This document shows, one piece after another, positions 51,890 to 61,319 of a stretch of 64,000 nucleotides of DNA. The stretch spans positions 186,001 to 250,000 of the forward strand of contig NZ_NSGG01000009.1 of NCBI RefSeq assembly GCF_002295065.1. Direction: 5' to 3'. Origin of the DNA: Mesorhizobium sp. WSM3859 (GTDB lineage Bacteria; Pseudomonadota; Alphaproteobacteria; Rhizobiales; Rhizobiaceae). The position numbers and the translations under genes are program-made. A model generated the notes under the pieces. That model saw only the letters and a program-made list of their open reading frames with translations, searched no databases and was not told the origin of the DNA. How positions within the stretch are numbered: the stretch's first letter is position 1; each line of letters starts with the position of its first letter.

Positions 51890-53215
51890 ATGGTGAAGAC
51901 AATGCGCAAATGGCTTTCGACAGCGGCAGCGATTTCATTGGCGACGGCATCTGCCTGCCCGTTGCCGGCATCAGCTGCGGAGTACCTCCTTGGACCACAG
52001 GACAAGGTCAGGCTTAAGGTCTATGAATGGCGCGCGTCGCGCGATGTGATCTTCGAGTGGACGGCTCTCAATGACACTTTCACCGTCGGCGCCGACGGCA
52101 CGCTTTTTCTTCCTTTTGTCGGGCAGATACGCGCCGAGGGTACCGCTCCCGCGGATCTAGCTCGCGCCATAGGCGATCGGTTGATGCAGCGCATGGGTCT
52201 TGGCCGCGAGCCGGACGTGGCTGCGGAGATCGCCCAATACCGGCCGTTCTATATTGTCGGCAACGTCAAGCAACCTGGCGAATTTCCGTATCGACCCGAA
52301 CTGACAGTGCTGCAGGCACTGGGGATCGCCGGCGGGCTACCCATACGCGAGGATGATTGGTCCCGTCTTGAGCGAGAGGTGATTTCGGGCCAAGGGGATG
52401 TTGGACTGCTGGCTCTGAACAATGTCAGCTTGCTCGCGCGCAAGGCGAGGTTGCAGTCAGAGCTGGCTGGCAAAGACAACATCACTTTCCCCTCGGAATT
52501 GACGGACAGGGCGTCGAACGAGACCATTGCTCTGGCAATGGATCAGGAGCGCAAGATTTTCGCCATCCGGAAGGATTCGCTGGCAACTCAGCTCCGTTCA
52601 CTGCACGAACTCAAGGACTTCCTGCAACAAGAGCTGGTTTCTCTCGAACAACAACTGACTTTTCATGACAAACAAATCCAGCTCATCCAAAAGGAGCTTG
52701 CAGGTGTTTCGAACCTTGTGCAGAAAGGCCTCGCGGTCGCGCCGCGGGAACTTTCGCTGGAGGGCACTGTCGCCCAGATGCAAAGCGAAAGACTGGCGGC
52801 CGAGACCTCGATGCTGCGTGTCAGGCAAGAGATGAGCAAGACCGACATCGAAATCCTCAACCTCAACAACCAGCATTCCAGCGAGGTTGCGGAGAGCTTG
52901 CGAGAAACGCAGCAGCAGCTCAACGAGGTCACCAGCAAATCCAACACTGCGGTGCAGTTGTTGCACGAGACGCAAGTTACAGCACCCGCTTTGCTGGCGC
53001 TCAGGCAAAACGCGGCAAAGGCAAAGCCGATCTTCACGATTGTGCGGCCGAAAGATGGGAGCACGGAAGAGCTTCCCGCCCAGGAGACAACCCTTGTCGA
53101 ACCTGGTGACACCGTGAAGGTCGAGATCCCGTTGCCGCAATCAGGTTTGGATGGCTTGCCTGCAGAGAATGCCAGCATTGAGGCGGACACAACTGCCGCT
53201 CGCAACACGAACTGA
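51890..53215 (+). CDS. Polysaccharide export protein, ExoF/Wza-type
   Basis: A 441-residue envelope protein. After a signal peptide (WLSTAAAISLATASACPLPASAAE) comes the poly-export domain (YLLGPQDKVRLKVYEW..TVGADGTLFLPFVGQI, then FYIVGNVKQPGEFPYRPELTVLQALGIAGG, an SLBB segment). A long coiled-coil follows (about 220-380: LKDFLQQELVSLEQQLTFHDKQIQLIQKEL), typical of the rhizobial ExoF family. It probably forms part of the periplasmic/outer-membrane conduit for the EPS. No lipobox Cys is in the signal peptide, though a Cys is nearby (SACPLP). Confidence 0.85.
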   Translation: MVKTMRKWLSTAAAISLATASACPLPASAAEYLLGPQDKVRLKVYEWRASRDVIFEWTALNDTFTVGADGTLFLPFVGQIRAEGTAPADLARAIGDRLMQRMGLGREPDVAAEIAQYRPFYIVGNVKQPGEFPYRPELTVLQALGIAGGLPIREDDWSRLEREVISGQGDVGLLALNNVSLLARKARLQSELAGKDNITFPSELTDRASNETIALAMDQERKIFAIRKDSLATQLRSLHELKDFLQQELVSLEQQLTFHDKQIQLIQKELAGVSNLVQKGLAVAPRELSLEGTVAQMQSERLAAETSMLRVRQEMSKTDIEILNLNNQHSSEVAESLRETQQQLNEVTSKSNTAVQLLHETQVTAPALLALRQNAAKAKPIFTIVRPKDGSTEELPAQETTLVEPGDTVKVEIPLPQSGLDGLPAENASIEADTTAARNTN

Positions 53216-53461
53216 GCATATCCTCATTGAAACCATATTCGTGACGGGCGCTTTGCCAGCTCGGAGGCGGCCGTTGAACCGCCACAGCCCAAGTGGTGAT
53301 GCCCTGATGGTCGAAAGGCTCGACAGAGCTGGATTTTGACATTCTGAGCGGCATTTCCCAACCACGATTTCTAGCACTTGCCTTGCACTTCGCGGCCGCA
53401 TATCAGTTGGCGCATGCTGGGCTCTGGGGCCCTGACGAAACTCCCTGCCGCGGCAAGCCAA

Positions 53462-53722
53462 ATGGTTTTGCGGGTGCCACTGGAGATATCGGTGCTTACG
53501 AGCATACTCGCGGTGTCGGTGGCAGGGATATTACTCGGTTTACGGTTCAAGGCGCCGGCTCTCCTAGCTGCGACCGCCCTGCTTCTGATCGGAATCGTTG
53601 CTTGGAACAGCCTTGGAATGCCAGGTCATCCGGGCCTGGGCAAATCTTTGATCCTGCTATTTTTATTGGCTTGCGCCTATATCGTCGGTTTGTGTCTATC
53701 CGATTGCAAGAATCGAAACTAA
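53462..53722 (+). CDS. Small three-helix membrane protein
   Basis: An 86-residue frame with three hydrophobic segments (VLTSILAVSVAGILLGL, APALLAATALLLIGIVAWNSLG, LILLFLLACAYIVGLCL). Small proteins of this layout occur in rhizobial EPS clusters, some affecting ExoY activity. No ribosome-binding site is clear; starts at 53414 or 53378 in the same frame are possible. It is convergent with the ExoY-like gene. Family unknown. Confidence 0.5.
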   Translation: MVLRVPLEISVLTSILAVSVAGILLGLRFKAPALLAATALLLIGIVAWNSLGMPGHPGLGKSLILLFLLACAYIVGLCLSDCKNRN

Positions 53723-53741
53723 GGCCGACCCGTTCGGGGCA

Positions 53742-54536
53742 TCAGGAAGCCCTGTCGACCCGCATGACTGCGACGATGGTCCGGAGCAAGATCATCACAT
53801 CGAGCCAAGCCGACCAGTTCCGCACATAGTGGCTGTCCAGCGCAACGCGATTGTCGTAGTCCAAACTGCTTCTTCCGCTCACCTGCCAAAGACCGGTGAG
53901 TCCGGGTCTCGTTCGAAGATACTCCGCCTGGTGATCGCCATAACGACTGAGTTCGTCCTTGACGATTGGCCTTGGGCCTACGCAACTCATGTCACCACGC
54001 AGGATGTTGATGAGTTGGGGGAGTTCATCCAGGCTGGACTTGCGAAGCAGCCGCCCGAAGAACGTGACGCGGGGATCGTTCCTGATCTTGTGGGTCTCTT
54101 CCCACTCCTTGCGTGCGTTGGGGTTGGCATCGAGATATGTCTTCAGAGCTTCGTCTGAATTGGCGATCATCGAGCGAAATTTGTAGCAGTTGAATGGCTT
54201 TCCGCCGAAGCCGACACGGCTGTGCGAGAATACCGCCGGGCCCCCGGTCACGATCTTGATAAGCAAGCAGATGACAATCATGACGGGCGCGGCCAAAATG
54301 AGCGCTGTACCGGCTATGATCAGATCCATGGCCCGTTTGAAGAGGCCTCCAATCGGAGGGTTCGTCGTTCCCGTATTGATGGCATTCGAGAGGTCATCCA
54401 GCACCGTTCCGGCACTGGCGTAGTCGCGCGTGGAAACAACATGCAGGACCGGCCGGCTCTCAACCGCCGCCGGCGCAACTGGCTGGCCCCAAATCGAGCC
54501 CCCCTGGTGCGACTGCTTTTCGAAGGCGTTTGTCAT
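53742..54536 (-). CDS. ExoY-like undecaprenyl-phosphate sugar transferase
   Basis: A 264-residue membrane enzyme that starts the repeat unit on undecaprenyl phosphate. It has a membrane anchor LIIAGTALILAAPVMIVICLLI (about 85-107), then SRVGFGGKPFNCYKFRSM, RLLRKSSLDELPQLINILRGDMSCVGPRP and the Arg/Trp-rich RTRPGLTGLWQVSGRSSLDYDNRV, all signatures of the bacterial sugar transferase family. The sugar added is probably galactose or glucose. An N-terminal tail of about 80 residues precedes the anchor. The start lacks a strong ribosome-binding site. Confidence 0.92.
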   Translation of the reverse strand: MTNAFEKQSHQGGSIWGQPVAPAAVESRPVLHVVSTRDYASAGTVLDDLSNAINTGTTNPPIGGLFKRAMDLIIAGTALILAAPVMIVICLLIKIVTGGPAVFSHSRVGFGGKPFNCYKFRSMIANSDEALKTYLDANPNARKEWEETHKIRNDPRVTFFGRLLRKSSLDELPQLINILRGDMSCVGPRPIVKDELSRYGDHQAEYLRTRPGLTGLWQVSGRSSLDYDNRVALDSHYVRNWSAWLDVMILLRTIVAVMRVDRAS

Positions 54537-54648
54537 GTGACGGTCGCTGTTTCCAGTTCTGTGACTTGGACAGTCTTCCAAGGACGGAACTTGCCGGCAA
54601 GAAATGCAAAGGAGGTAGCGCGCTACGTCCGGGGCTTACCCCTAATCC

Positions 54649-56544
54649 TCACGTATGATCGCTCTTCACGCTTTGCCGACTTCCGAAAGCATCCTGCCTG
54701 GCCGCGACCCGACGGTGCTTCGACGTGATTGCCCGCGCCTTTGTGAGAAGCACGCCAAGTATCTGCGTCCTGGAGGCCTGGAGTGTTCTCACGAGTTCCC
54801 GCAGCGTGTCGACGTGCGTTTTGCCCCACTCCGCAACGACCACGACGCCGTCGAGCACGGATCCAATGATTAAGTCATCCGCCCCGGATTCAAGCGTCGG
54901 CATATCGACAATGACTATGTCGTAGGCGGCCAGTTCGTCGGTTGCCGGATCGTCGGAGCTGATTTCGGAGAGGAAAGCCTGCATGTTCCTTGGCACGAGC
55001 AGGTTTTTTGCATCCACTACGGAACTTGAAAGCACGTCGAAACGCCGGCCAAGACCGCGGACGATGTTGAGTCGAACAGGCTCCATGCACTCTTCGCCCA
55101 ATATCTCCGAGCGCCCAACCAGCCGTGTGGTGATCGTCGATCTCCGGACATCGGCATCGATGACCAAAGTCTTCAGACCAGACATCGAGTAGAGGGTGGC
55201 GAGATTGCTCACGACAGAACTTTTCTGGCTATTGTTGGAAACAGCTGTGAGCCCGAGGTACCTCACCGGGTGGTTCGTTTCCGCCAGGCTGATTTCAGTT
55301 CGCGTTTTGCGCAGACTCTGGCTGTATCGCGACCAGGGATGGCGGGCCACCTCGTCGACGTTTCCGAATTCCCTGTGCTTGAATGTGTACGGCAATTCTC
55401 CGATGCACTCTATGCCCAGATTATCGCGGATATGACGTGGCGACCGCACGCTCCAATCGAACGAGTGCCGTGCAAAAGAAAGGCCAATGCCGATAATGAG
55501 GCCGGCAACCGCCGCGAAGGCCAGCACCAGCTTCGGCTTCGGTGCGCTCGGAGAAAGCGGCGGCGTAGCGACAGTGATCACTCTCGCATCTGCAACGGGA
55601 TAGGATTGCTGGCTTACAGAGTTGGTGTAAGCCTGCAGGAAGCTCTCATACATTTTTTTAAACGTGTCAGCAGTCACCTCGAGTTCTTCGAGAGTAGGTT
55701 CGGAATTGACGCCGCCACCATCACTTGAATCGCCGTTTACACTATAGTCGTGTCGAGAGCGGAATGCCTGCGCCCTGGCCATGGCCTCGTTCATCTGGGT
55801 GCGCAGTTGCTGGAGGCGTTGTTCCAGCCATGCTCCACCCTCTCTTGCCGCCTCAGCCTTGGTGTCGATCTGTTCATGCACGAAAGCGTCAGCCGTTGCA
55901 TTCGCAACCTTGGCTGCACGCTCGGGATCGGCGGAAGTGAAGGATATCTCTATCGCATAGGAGACACCAACCCTTCGCACATCGAGGTTGTTGCGGAAAA
56001 TCAGCATGCCGAGACGCGACTTCTGATAGTCGGTCAGCTTCGTGGTCGACTCCGCGGCGCCCAGACCGATATGGTCCCAGAGCGCGTTCAGCCAGGCGCT
56101 TTTCTGAACCCCTAAAGCCTCCACTATTATATCTTTTATTTTTCTAAACCGCTCCTGCAAGATCGGCGTCTCAGGATGATTGAAATTCCTGTCCTCGATC
56201 AGATTCAACTGATCGATTACCATCGAAGCGATCTTTTCAGACTGCATGACTGCGATCTGACTTTCAATCTGCGCAGTGTCCAATGATAAATTGACTTCAC
56301 CGCCGTCTTGCAAATGTTGCGGCAACCTCGGTTCGATCAATATTTGTGTGGTGGCAGTAAAGACCGAGTCGGTCGTCGAATTGTAAAACCATGCCACCAA
56401 CAGGGCCGCGGCAAGGCATGCAGCGATTGTGCCGACGTAATGCCTCAGAAATCCCGTTATGTCCGAGAGGCTGATGAACTCCTGTCCGGCATTGACCTGC
56501 TGATTGGTTGCCAAAGGCCATTGACTGGCGAACAAGCGGTTCAT
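54649..56544 (-). CDS. ExoP/Wzc-type polysaccharide co-polymerase with degenerate Walker A
   Basis: A 631-residue inner-membrane protein. Two membrane segments (about 40-54, AACLAAALLVAWFYN; and 338-358, LVLAFAAVAGLIIGIGLSFA) flank a periplasmic Wzz domain with coiled-coil and the proline-rich PPLSPSAPKPK. The cytoplasmic part is a BY-kinase-like domain with VIDADVRRS (461-469, Walker A') and IVDMPT (Walker B), but its Walker A reads SNNSQKSS, lacking the Gly before Lys441. No tyrosine cluster lies at the C-terminus. It should set chain length and couple to the export protein; autokinase activity is doubtful. Confidence 0.88.
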   Translation of the reverse strand: MNRLFASQWPLATNQQVNAGQEFISLSDITGFLRHYVGTIAACLAAALLVAWFYNSTTDSVFTATTQILIEPRLPQHLQDGGEVNLSLDTAQIESQIAVMQSEKIASMVIDQLNLIEDRNFNHPETPILQERFRKIKDIIVEALGVQKSAWLNALWDHIGLGAAESTTKLTDYQKSRLGMLIFRNNLDVRRVGVSYAIEISFTSADPERAAKVANATADAFVHEQIDTKAEAAREGGAWLEQRLQQLRTQMNEAMARAQAFRSRHDYSVNGDSSDGGGVNSEPTLEELEVTADTFKKMYESFLQAYTNSVSQQSYPVADARVITVATPPLSPSAPKPKLVLAFAAVAGLIIGIGLSFARHSFDWSVRSPRHIRDNLGIECIGELPYTFKHREFGNVDEVARHPWSRYSQSLRKTRTEISLAETNHPVRYLGLTAVSNNSQKSSVVSNLATLYSMSGLKTLVIDADVRRSTITTRLVGRSEILGEECMEPVRLNIVRGLGRRFDVLSSSVVDAKNLLVPRNMQAFLSEISSDDPATDELAAYDIVIVDMPTLESGADDLIIGSVLDGVVVVAEWGKTHVDTLRELVRTLQASRTQILGVLLTKARAITSKHRRVAARQDAFGSRQSVKSDHT

Positions 56545-57231
56545 TCAACGTCTCCGGCGCGCATGAAGGAGGAGTCTTCGTGCACGCCGCCCTGACACGG
56601 CAGCTTCATGGTATTCGGCCCCCATCCCACCCTTTGAAGAAAGACTACGCCGGCGCGGAGGCAGGTAAACGCCACCAATTGGCGTAGGCCTACACCCTAT
56701 GGAAGCGCTGAAGGGTTGGCAGACCAGCTCTTACTCCTCCCACGAATGACATCTGATGCTCCGGCAGCAGCTGTCGTGCCCGGTGAGCCGCAAGCTCGCG
56801 CGCGCAAGAGTATCGAGCTTCGCCGACATGCGTTCACTTCGCTCGCCGTTTTCCATCGCCTCCAGGGAAAATGCCGCACAGTCCATCATCCGCTTCCGGC
56901 GAAGTTGCTCGGATTCTTTTTTCGATCTCCGGCTGAACGCGATCGAGCGTACGTGCCAAGCCTCTGAAGCGCCTGTCGTCGACGCTCTTCCGACAAGCTG
57001 GCTTGAGAAATGTCAGCGGCATCATGCGGGCCACAATTGAGACCGGCACCCGACGCGAGCCTACCCCACGATGCCTAATGGCCATGAGCCGGCGAGACAT
57101 CCTTTCGATCACCGATCGGTATCACCTATTGGATGATGGGGCGCGAACCGGGGTGCAGGGCTACCCGAATTCATGAAGGGGCCCGGGCCTGCCGCCATGC
57201 TAGGAATGTCGAGCAATTTCGGAGCGGTAGC
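56545..57231. other. Divergent EPS intergenic region
   Basis: No gene is supported in the 687 bp between the co-polymerase and the phosphomutase starts. At 56669-56693 ACGCCA-ccaat-TGGCGT is followed by the perfect palindrome GTAGGCCTAC, and at about 57057-57070 a GGGGTAGGC core occurs on the minus strand. These are candidate regulator sites. Confidence 0.55.
56669..56693. promoter_or_regulatory. Tandem palindromes with GTAGGCCTAC
   Basis: ACGCCA/TGGCGT (56669-56685) and the perfect 10-bp palindrome GTAGGCCTAC (56684-56693) overlap by two bases, about 125 bp before the co-polymerase start. Confidence 0.45.
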
Positions 57232-58752
57232 GTGACCCTGAAGATAGTCAGCCAAGCCAAGCCGAACACATTTGCATTCGAGAGCAATGCGCTCATCAAG
57301 GCCACCGGCTTCCGGGAGTATGACGCGCGCTGGTGGTTCGGCCATCCTGGCTCGGAGAAAGAGCCCGAGCTCAATCTGATGGGCGCCCAGGCGCTCGGCA
57401 TGGGCCTCGGCACTCTGATCCGCCGTATGGGCGTCGGCCCGGAGATCGTCACCGGCCACGACTTTCGCAGCTATTCGATGTCCATAAAGATGGCGCTGGT
57501 GTCGGGGCTGATGGCGGCTGGCGCGCGTGTCAAGGACATAGGCCTGGCGCTCTCCCCCACCGCCTATTTCGCCCAGTTCGCACTCAACGCCCCGTCTGTT
57601 GCGATGGTAACGGCCTCTCACAACGAGAACGGCTGGACCGGAGTTAAGATGGGCGCACAGAGACCTCTTACCTTTGGGCCCGACCAGATGACGGCCCTCA
57701 AAGCGATTGTTCTGAGCGGCGATTTCGATCTGACAGGCGGTGGAAGCTACGAGTTTGTGTCCGAATGTCGTGAGCGATACATCGAGGACCTGACGGCCGG
57801 AAAGAGCATCCGCCGAACGCTGCGCGTGGTTGTGGCCTGCGGCAACGGGACGGCCGGGGCCTTTGCACCACAGATGCTGGAGAAGATCGGCTGCGATGTG
57901 GTCCCCCTGGACGTTGAACTCGATCACACGTTTCCGCGCTACAACCCCAATCCTGAAGACATGCGGATGCTGCATACCATCCGGGACAAGGTTCTGGAGA
58001 CCGACGCTGACCTGGGCCTCGGCTTCGACGGCGACGGCGACCGTTGCGGCGTGGTGGATAATGAGGGGACTGAGATCTTCGCGGATAAGATCGGCGTCAT
58101 GCTGGCGCGAGACATCTCCAGCCTGCATCCAAAATCCACCTTTGTCGTGGATGTGAAATCAACCGGACTTTTTATGACTGATCCCGTGCTCGCGCAAAAC
58201 GGCGCCCGCACGGACTACTGGAAAACGGGCCATTCCTACATCAAGCGACGGGTTGCCGAGCTCAATGCAATCGCAGGCTTCGAGAAGTCGGGGCACTTCT
58301 TCTTCAACGCGCCGATTGGGCGTGGCTATGACGACGGCCTTGTCACCGCAATTGCCGTCTGTGAGATGCTCGACCGGAATCCACGAACGACGCTGGCCGA
58401 CCTCTACCGGTCCCTGCCAGTGACCTTTGGCACCCCAACGATGTCGCCTCACTGTCCCGACGAAGTCAAATACGGTGTGGTCGACCGGGTTATGGACGAT
58501 TTCGTGAAAATGAAGGGAAGCGGGACCGAGTTTGCGGGCCAGCCGCTTGCCGACCTGGTGACCGTCAACGGCGTGCGTGTCGTGGCTCAAGACGGCACCT
58601 GGGGTCTGGTCAGAGCATCGTCGAACAAGCCCGAAATCGTCGTTGTCGTCGAAAGCCCGGTCTCTTCGGAGCGGCGTCGACAGATGTTCGAGGCGATCGA
58701 CGCGGTCCTGCGCCGCAATCCAGAGGTTGGAACCTATAACCAGACATTCTGA
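57232..58752 (+). CDS. Phosphohexomutase (phosphomannomutase/phosphoglucomutase)
   Basis: A 506-residue cytosolic enzyme of the alpha-D-phosphohexomutase superfamily. The phosphoserine loop is TASHNENGWTGVKM (Ser129), the Mg2+ site GFDGDGDRCG (Asp266, 268, 270) and the sugar-binding loop EKSGHFFF. The C-terminal phosphate-binding segment is WGLVRASSNKPEIVVVVE. The GTG at 57232 has GGAG seven bases upstream; the longer open frame is less likely. It probably makes mannose-1-phosphate for the following GDP-mannose pyrophosphorylase, 13 bp downstream. Confidence 0.92.
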   Translation: MTLKIVSQAKPNTFAFESNALIKATGFREYDARWWFGHPGSEKEPELNLMGAQALGMGLGTLIRRMGVGPEIVTGHDFRSYSMSIKMALVSGLMAAGARVKDIGLALSPTAYFAQFALNAPSVAMVTASHNENGWTGVKMGAQRPLTFGPDQMTALKAIVLSGDFDLTGGGSYEFVSECRERYIEDLTAGKSIRRTLRVVVACGNGTAGAFAPQMLEKIGCDVVPLDVELDHTFPRYNPNPEDMRMLHTIRDKVLETDADLGLGFDGDGDRCGVVDNEGTEIFADKIGVMLARDISSLHPKSTFVVDVKSTGLFMTDPVLAQNGARTDYWKTGHSYIKRRVAELNAIAGFEKSGHFFFNAPIGRGYDDGLVTAIAVCEMLDRNPRTTLADLYRSLPVTFGTPTMSPHCPDEVKYGVVDRVMDDFVKMKGSGTEFAGQPLADLVTVNGVRVVAQDGTWGLVRASSNKPEIVVVVESPVSSERRRQMFEAIDAVLRRNPEVGTYNQTF

Positions 58753-58765
58753 AAGGCACTGAAGC

Positions 58766-61066
58766 ATGGCCAGCCGGATCGTAAGTTTTGTAATGAGCGG
58801 GGGTGTCGGATCCCGCCTGTGGCCGCTCTCGCGCGAAGACAATCCCAAGCAATTTCACGATCTGTCGGGGGATGGCTCCATGCTGGCGAAAACGGTCCGC
58901 CGCCTGAAGGCGTGGCCGAGCAGCGAAACGCCGATCTATCTGATAGCGTCCGAACGCCATGCCGAACGCGTTATCTCGGACATAAGTCCGCTCGGACTGA
59001 ACGGTGGAAAGCCGATCTTCGAACCCCTGGGCCGCAATACCGCGGCGGCGGTCGCAATAGCGACACTGCAGACGATTTCCGAATACGGCAAGGATGCGCT
59101 TGTCCTTGTGGTTCCATCCGACCATCAGATATCAACCGAGGCGCAATTCTGGGAAACCATCGAAACCGGCACGCCTGCCGCTACCTCAGGAAGCATTGTC
59201 GTGTTCGGCATCAAGCCCACTCATCCGGAGACCGGATATGGGTACATCGAGGTTGCCGCCAATGACGATGGCGCGGCCGTGGTTTCCCGCTTTGTAGAAA
59301 AGCCGAACATCGAGACCGCGCAAAAATATTTGTCGTCGGGAAGGTTCTACTGGAACGCGGGCATCTTCCTGTTTCGTGCCGACACGATGCAAAGAGCTCT
59401 GATCGAATTCCAGCCGGAGATCTGGGATACTGCGGAACGCGCCTTCAGGGCAGCCAGAGCCGACGTGTCAGGCCTCTACTTGCCCCAAGGCTTCTATTCG
59501 GCGGTCCCCTCCACGTCGATCGACTATGCCGTCATGGAACATGCGCAGGGCATCGCGATGGTGACGGCTTCCTTCCGCTGGAGCGACCTGGGATCGTGGC
59601 AATCGTTACTGGAGTCCAGTCCCGCGGATGGCAACGGCAACGTGGTGATGGGTGATGTCGTCGCCATGGATTGCGACAATTCCTACCTCCGAAGCCAGGG
59701 GCGCCTGCTCAGCGTGATCGGAATGAAGGATGTGGCGGTGGTCGCCACGCCGGACGCTATATTCGTCGCACCGGTAAGCCACAGCCAGAATGTGAAGAAG
59801 GTCGTCGAACAGCTCGAGAAAAGCGGCCGCCTCGAGACTAAATTCACGGCTTCGGAAGACCGGGTCATTATCAGCGGCTCATGGCGCAAGCGCGTGGAAC
59901 ATTGGCTCTTCAACGAGACGCTTCCTCTATGGTCGACGGCAGGGGTCGACACTGTGCACGGAGGCTTTCACGAAGCGCTCGGTTTCGATGCGAGGCCGTT
60001 GGGCAAGCCCAAGCGGATGCGGACGATGGCCCGCCAGATCTATGCTTTCGCCGTGGCCAAGGAACGTGGCTGGACCGGGGCCGCGGACGAGCTCATCGAT
60101 CACGGCATCGACTTCATCGCAAAATGCGGCCGCACCGACCGAGGCGGCTGGGTACGCGCCCTCAATTCCAATGGAAGCGTGGCCGATCCGATGGAGGATG
60201 CCTACGACCATTCCTGCGTGCTCCTTGCGCTTGCCCACGCCTACCGATGCGGTCATCAGGCAGCTCTGCAACTCGCACAGGAGACATTTCATTTTATCGA
60301 TTCCCACCTCGAGGATGGCAGCCTGAATGGCTTCCTGGAGACACCCGGCTGGAACGGCGTCCGATCCTCGAACCCGCACATGCACATGCTTGAATCGTTT
60401 CTTGCCTGGCATGACGCAACCGGCGACCGCACATATCTTCGTCGAGCCGCTCGTGTGATCGATCTCTTCCGATGCCATTTTTTCGACCAGGAAAGTTGGA
60501 CGCTTGGCGAATATTTCGATGCCGACTGGCTGCCGTTGCCCGGAGACAAAGGACAATGGACCGAACCGGGGCACCATTTCGAATGGGCCTCCCTGCTCGT
60601 GGATTTCGCGCGGTCCAGCGGACAAAAAGACTTGGCTGCTTACGCCAGGAAACTCTATTCATCAGCAGTTGCCAGCGGATTGAATCGAGCCACAGGGCTG
60701 GCATATGCGGCCGTGTCGCGACAAGGGATGCCTCTCGACAGACTCTCTCGCAGCTGGCCGCAATGCGAGGCTGTCAAAGCGGCGATCGCGCTGGACAATA
60801 TTGGTGGGCCTGATCTGAAACCCGAAATCGAGGGCCGCGTCGCGCGCCTTTTCAGATGGCATATCGATCCCGCACCTCTTGGCTTATGGGTGGACAGGAT
60901 CGACGAGCGCGGCCGGTCGCTTGCGACTGAGGTTCCAGCCAGCATCTTCTACCATCTGGTGACGGCGTTGATGCAGTATCTCGACAAGACTGAGGGACAG
61001 GTCGAGCCGTTTCCGCTGCCTTCCCCGAAAACGGACAGCCCTCTACCGAAGCAGGTCTACGGCTGA
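58766..61066 (+). CDS. Mannose-1-phosphate guanylyltransferase fused to AGE-type isomerase
   Basis: A 766-residue bifunctional protein. Residues 1-350 are a GDP-mannose pyrophosphorylase (SGGVGSRLWPLSREDNPKQF; RFVEKPN; YWNAGIFLFRADT). From about 375 to 745 an (alpha/alpha)6-barrel AGE/mannose-6-phosphate isomerase-like domain follows (ARQIYAF; EDAYDHSCVLLALA; NPHMHMLESF; GHHFEWASLL). Ordinary ManC proteins have a cupin isomerase domain here instead. With the phosphomutase it would give GDP-mannose from fructose-6-phosphate: isomerisation, mutase, nucleotidyl transfer. The isomerase activity is inferred from the fold. Confidence 0.88.
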   Translation: MASRIVSFVMSGGVGSRLWPLSREDNPKQFHDLSGDGSMLAKTVRRLKAWPSSETPIYLIASERHAERVISDISPLGLNGGKPIFEPLGRNTAAAVAIATLQTISEYGKDALVLVVPSDHQISTEAQFWETIETGTPAATSGSIVVFGIKPTHPETGYGYIEVAANDDGAAVVSRFVEKPNIETAQKYLSSGRFYWNAGIFLFRADTMQRALIEFQPEIWDTAERAFRAARADVSGLYLPQGFYSAVPSTSIDYAVMEHAQGIAMVTASFRWSDLGSWQSLLESSPADGNGNVVMGDVVAMDCDNSYLRSQGRLLSVIGMKDVAVVATPDAIFVAPVSHSQNVKKVVEQLEKSGRLETKFTASEDRVIISGSWRKRVEHWLFNETLPLWSTAGVDTVHGGFHEALGFDARPLGKPKRMRTMARQIYAFAVAKERGWTGAADELIDHGIDFIAKCGRTDRGGWVRALNSNGSVADPMEDAYDHSCVLLALAHAYRCGHQAALQLAQETFHFIDSHLEDGSLNGFLETPGWNGVRSSNPHMHMLESFLAWHDATGDRTYLRRAARVIDLFRCHFFDQESWTLGEYFDADWLPLPGDKGQWTEPGHHFEWASLLVDFARSSGQKDLAAYARKLYSSAVASGLNRATGLAYAAVSRQGMPLDRLSRSWPQCEAVKAAIALDNIGGPDLKPEIEGRVARLFRWHIDPAPLGLWVDRIDERGRSLATEVPASIFYHLVTALMQYLDKTEGQVEPFPLPSPKTDSPLPKQVYG

Positions 61067-61319
61067 AGAAGCGACGGCTCTCGCTTCACAACGGCAGTGG
61101 ATCCCCTGGCGGGATGTCCTTCACTGGTAATGCCGAAGAACACCAGCTACCGCTAATTCGGTATCCCCTTGCCTCTGGGTCACTGCTGCAAACTGGGTTA
61201 CCGTTACCATTGGCTACACCTTAAAGAGAAGGGTCGTCTCGACCTCTCTGTCTCTTGGACTGCGCACACTCGTCAAGATGTTGGAAATAGGATCTTTTGT
61301 CCGGGTAGTTAAGACGACG
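61067..61319. other. Short intergenic region with small hairpins
   Basis: GAAGCGA/TCGCTTC (61068-61087) lies just after the fusion gene and GGTCG-TCT-CGACC (61232-61244) further on. Neither has a T-run. No gene is seen. Confidence 0.45.

Noticed and set aside
51599..53215. Long version of the export protein gene
   Set aside because: The part before 51890 overlaps the GT2 gene in another frame; a signal peptide follows the ATG at 51890.
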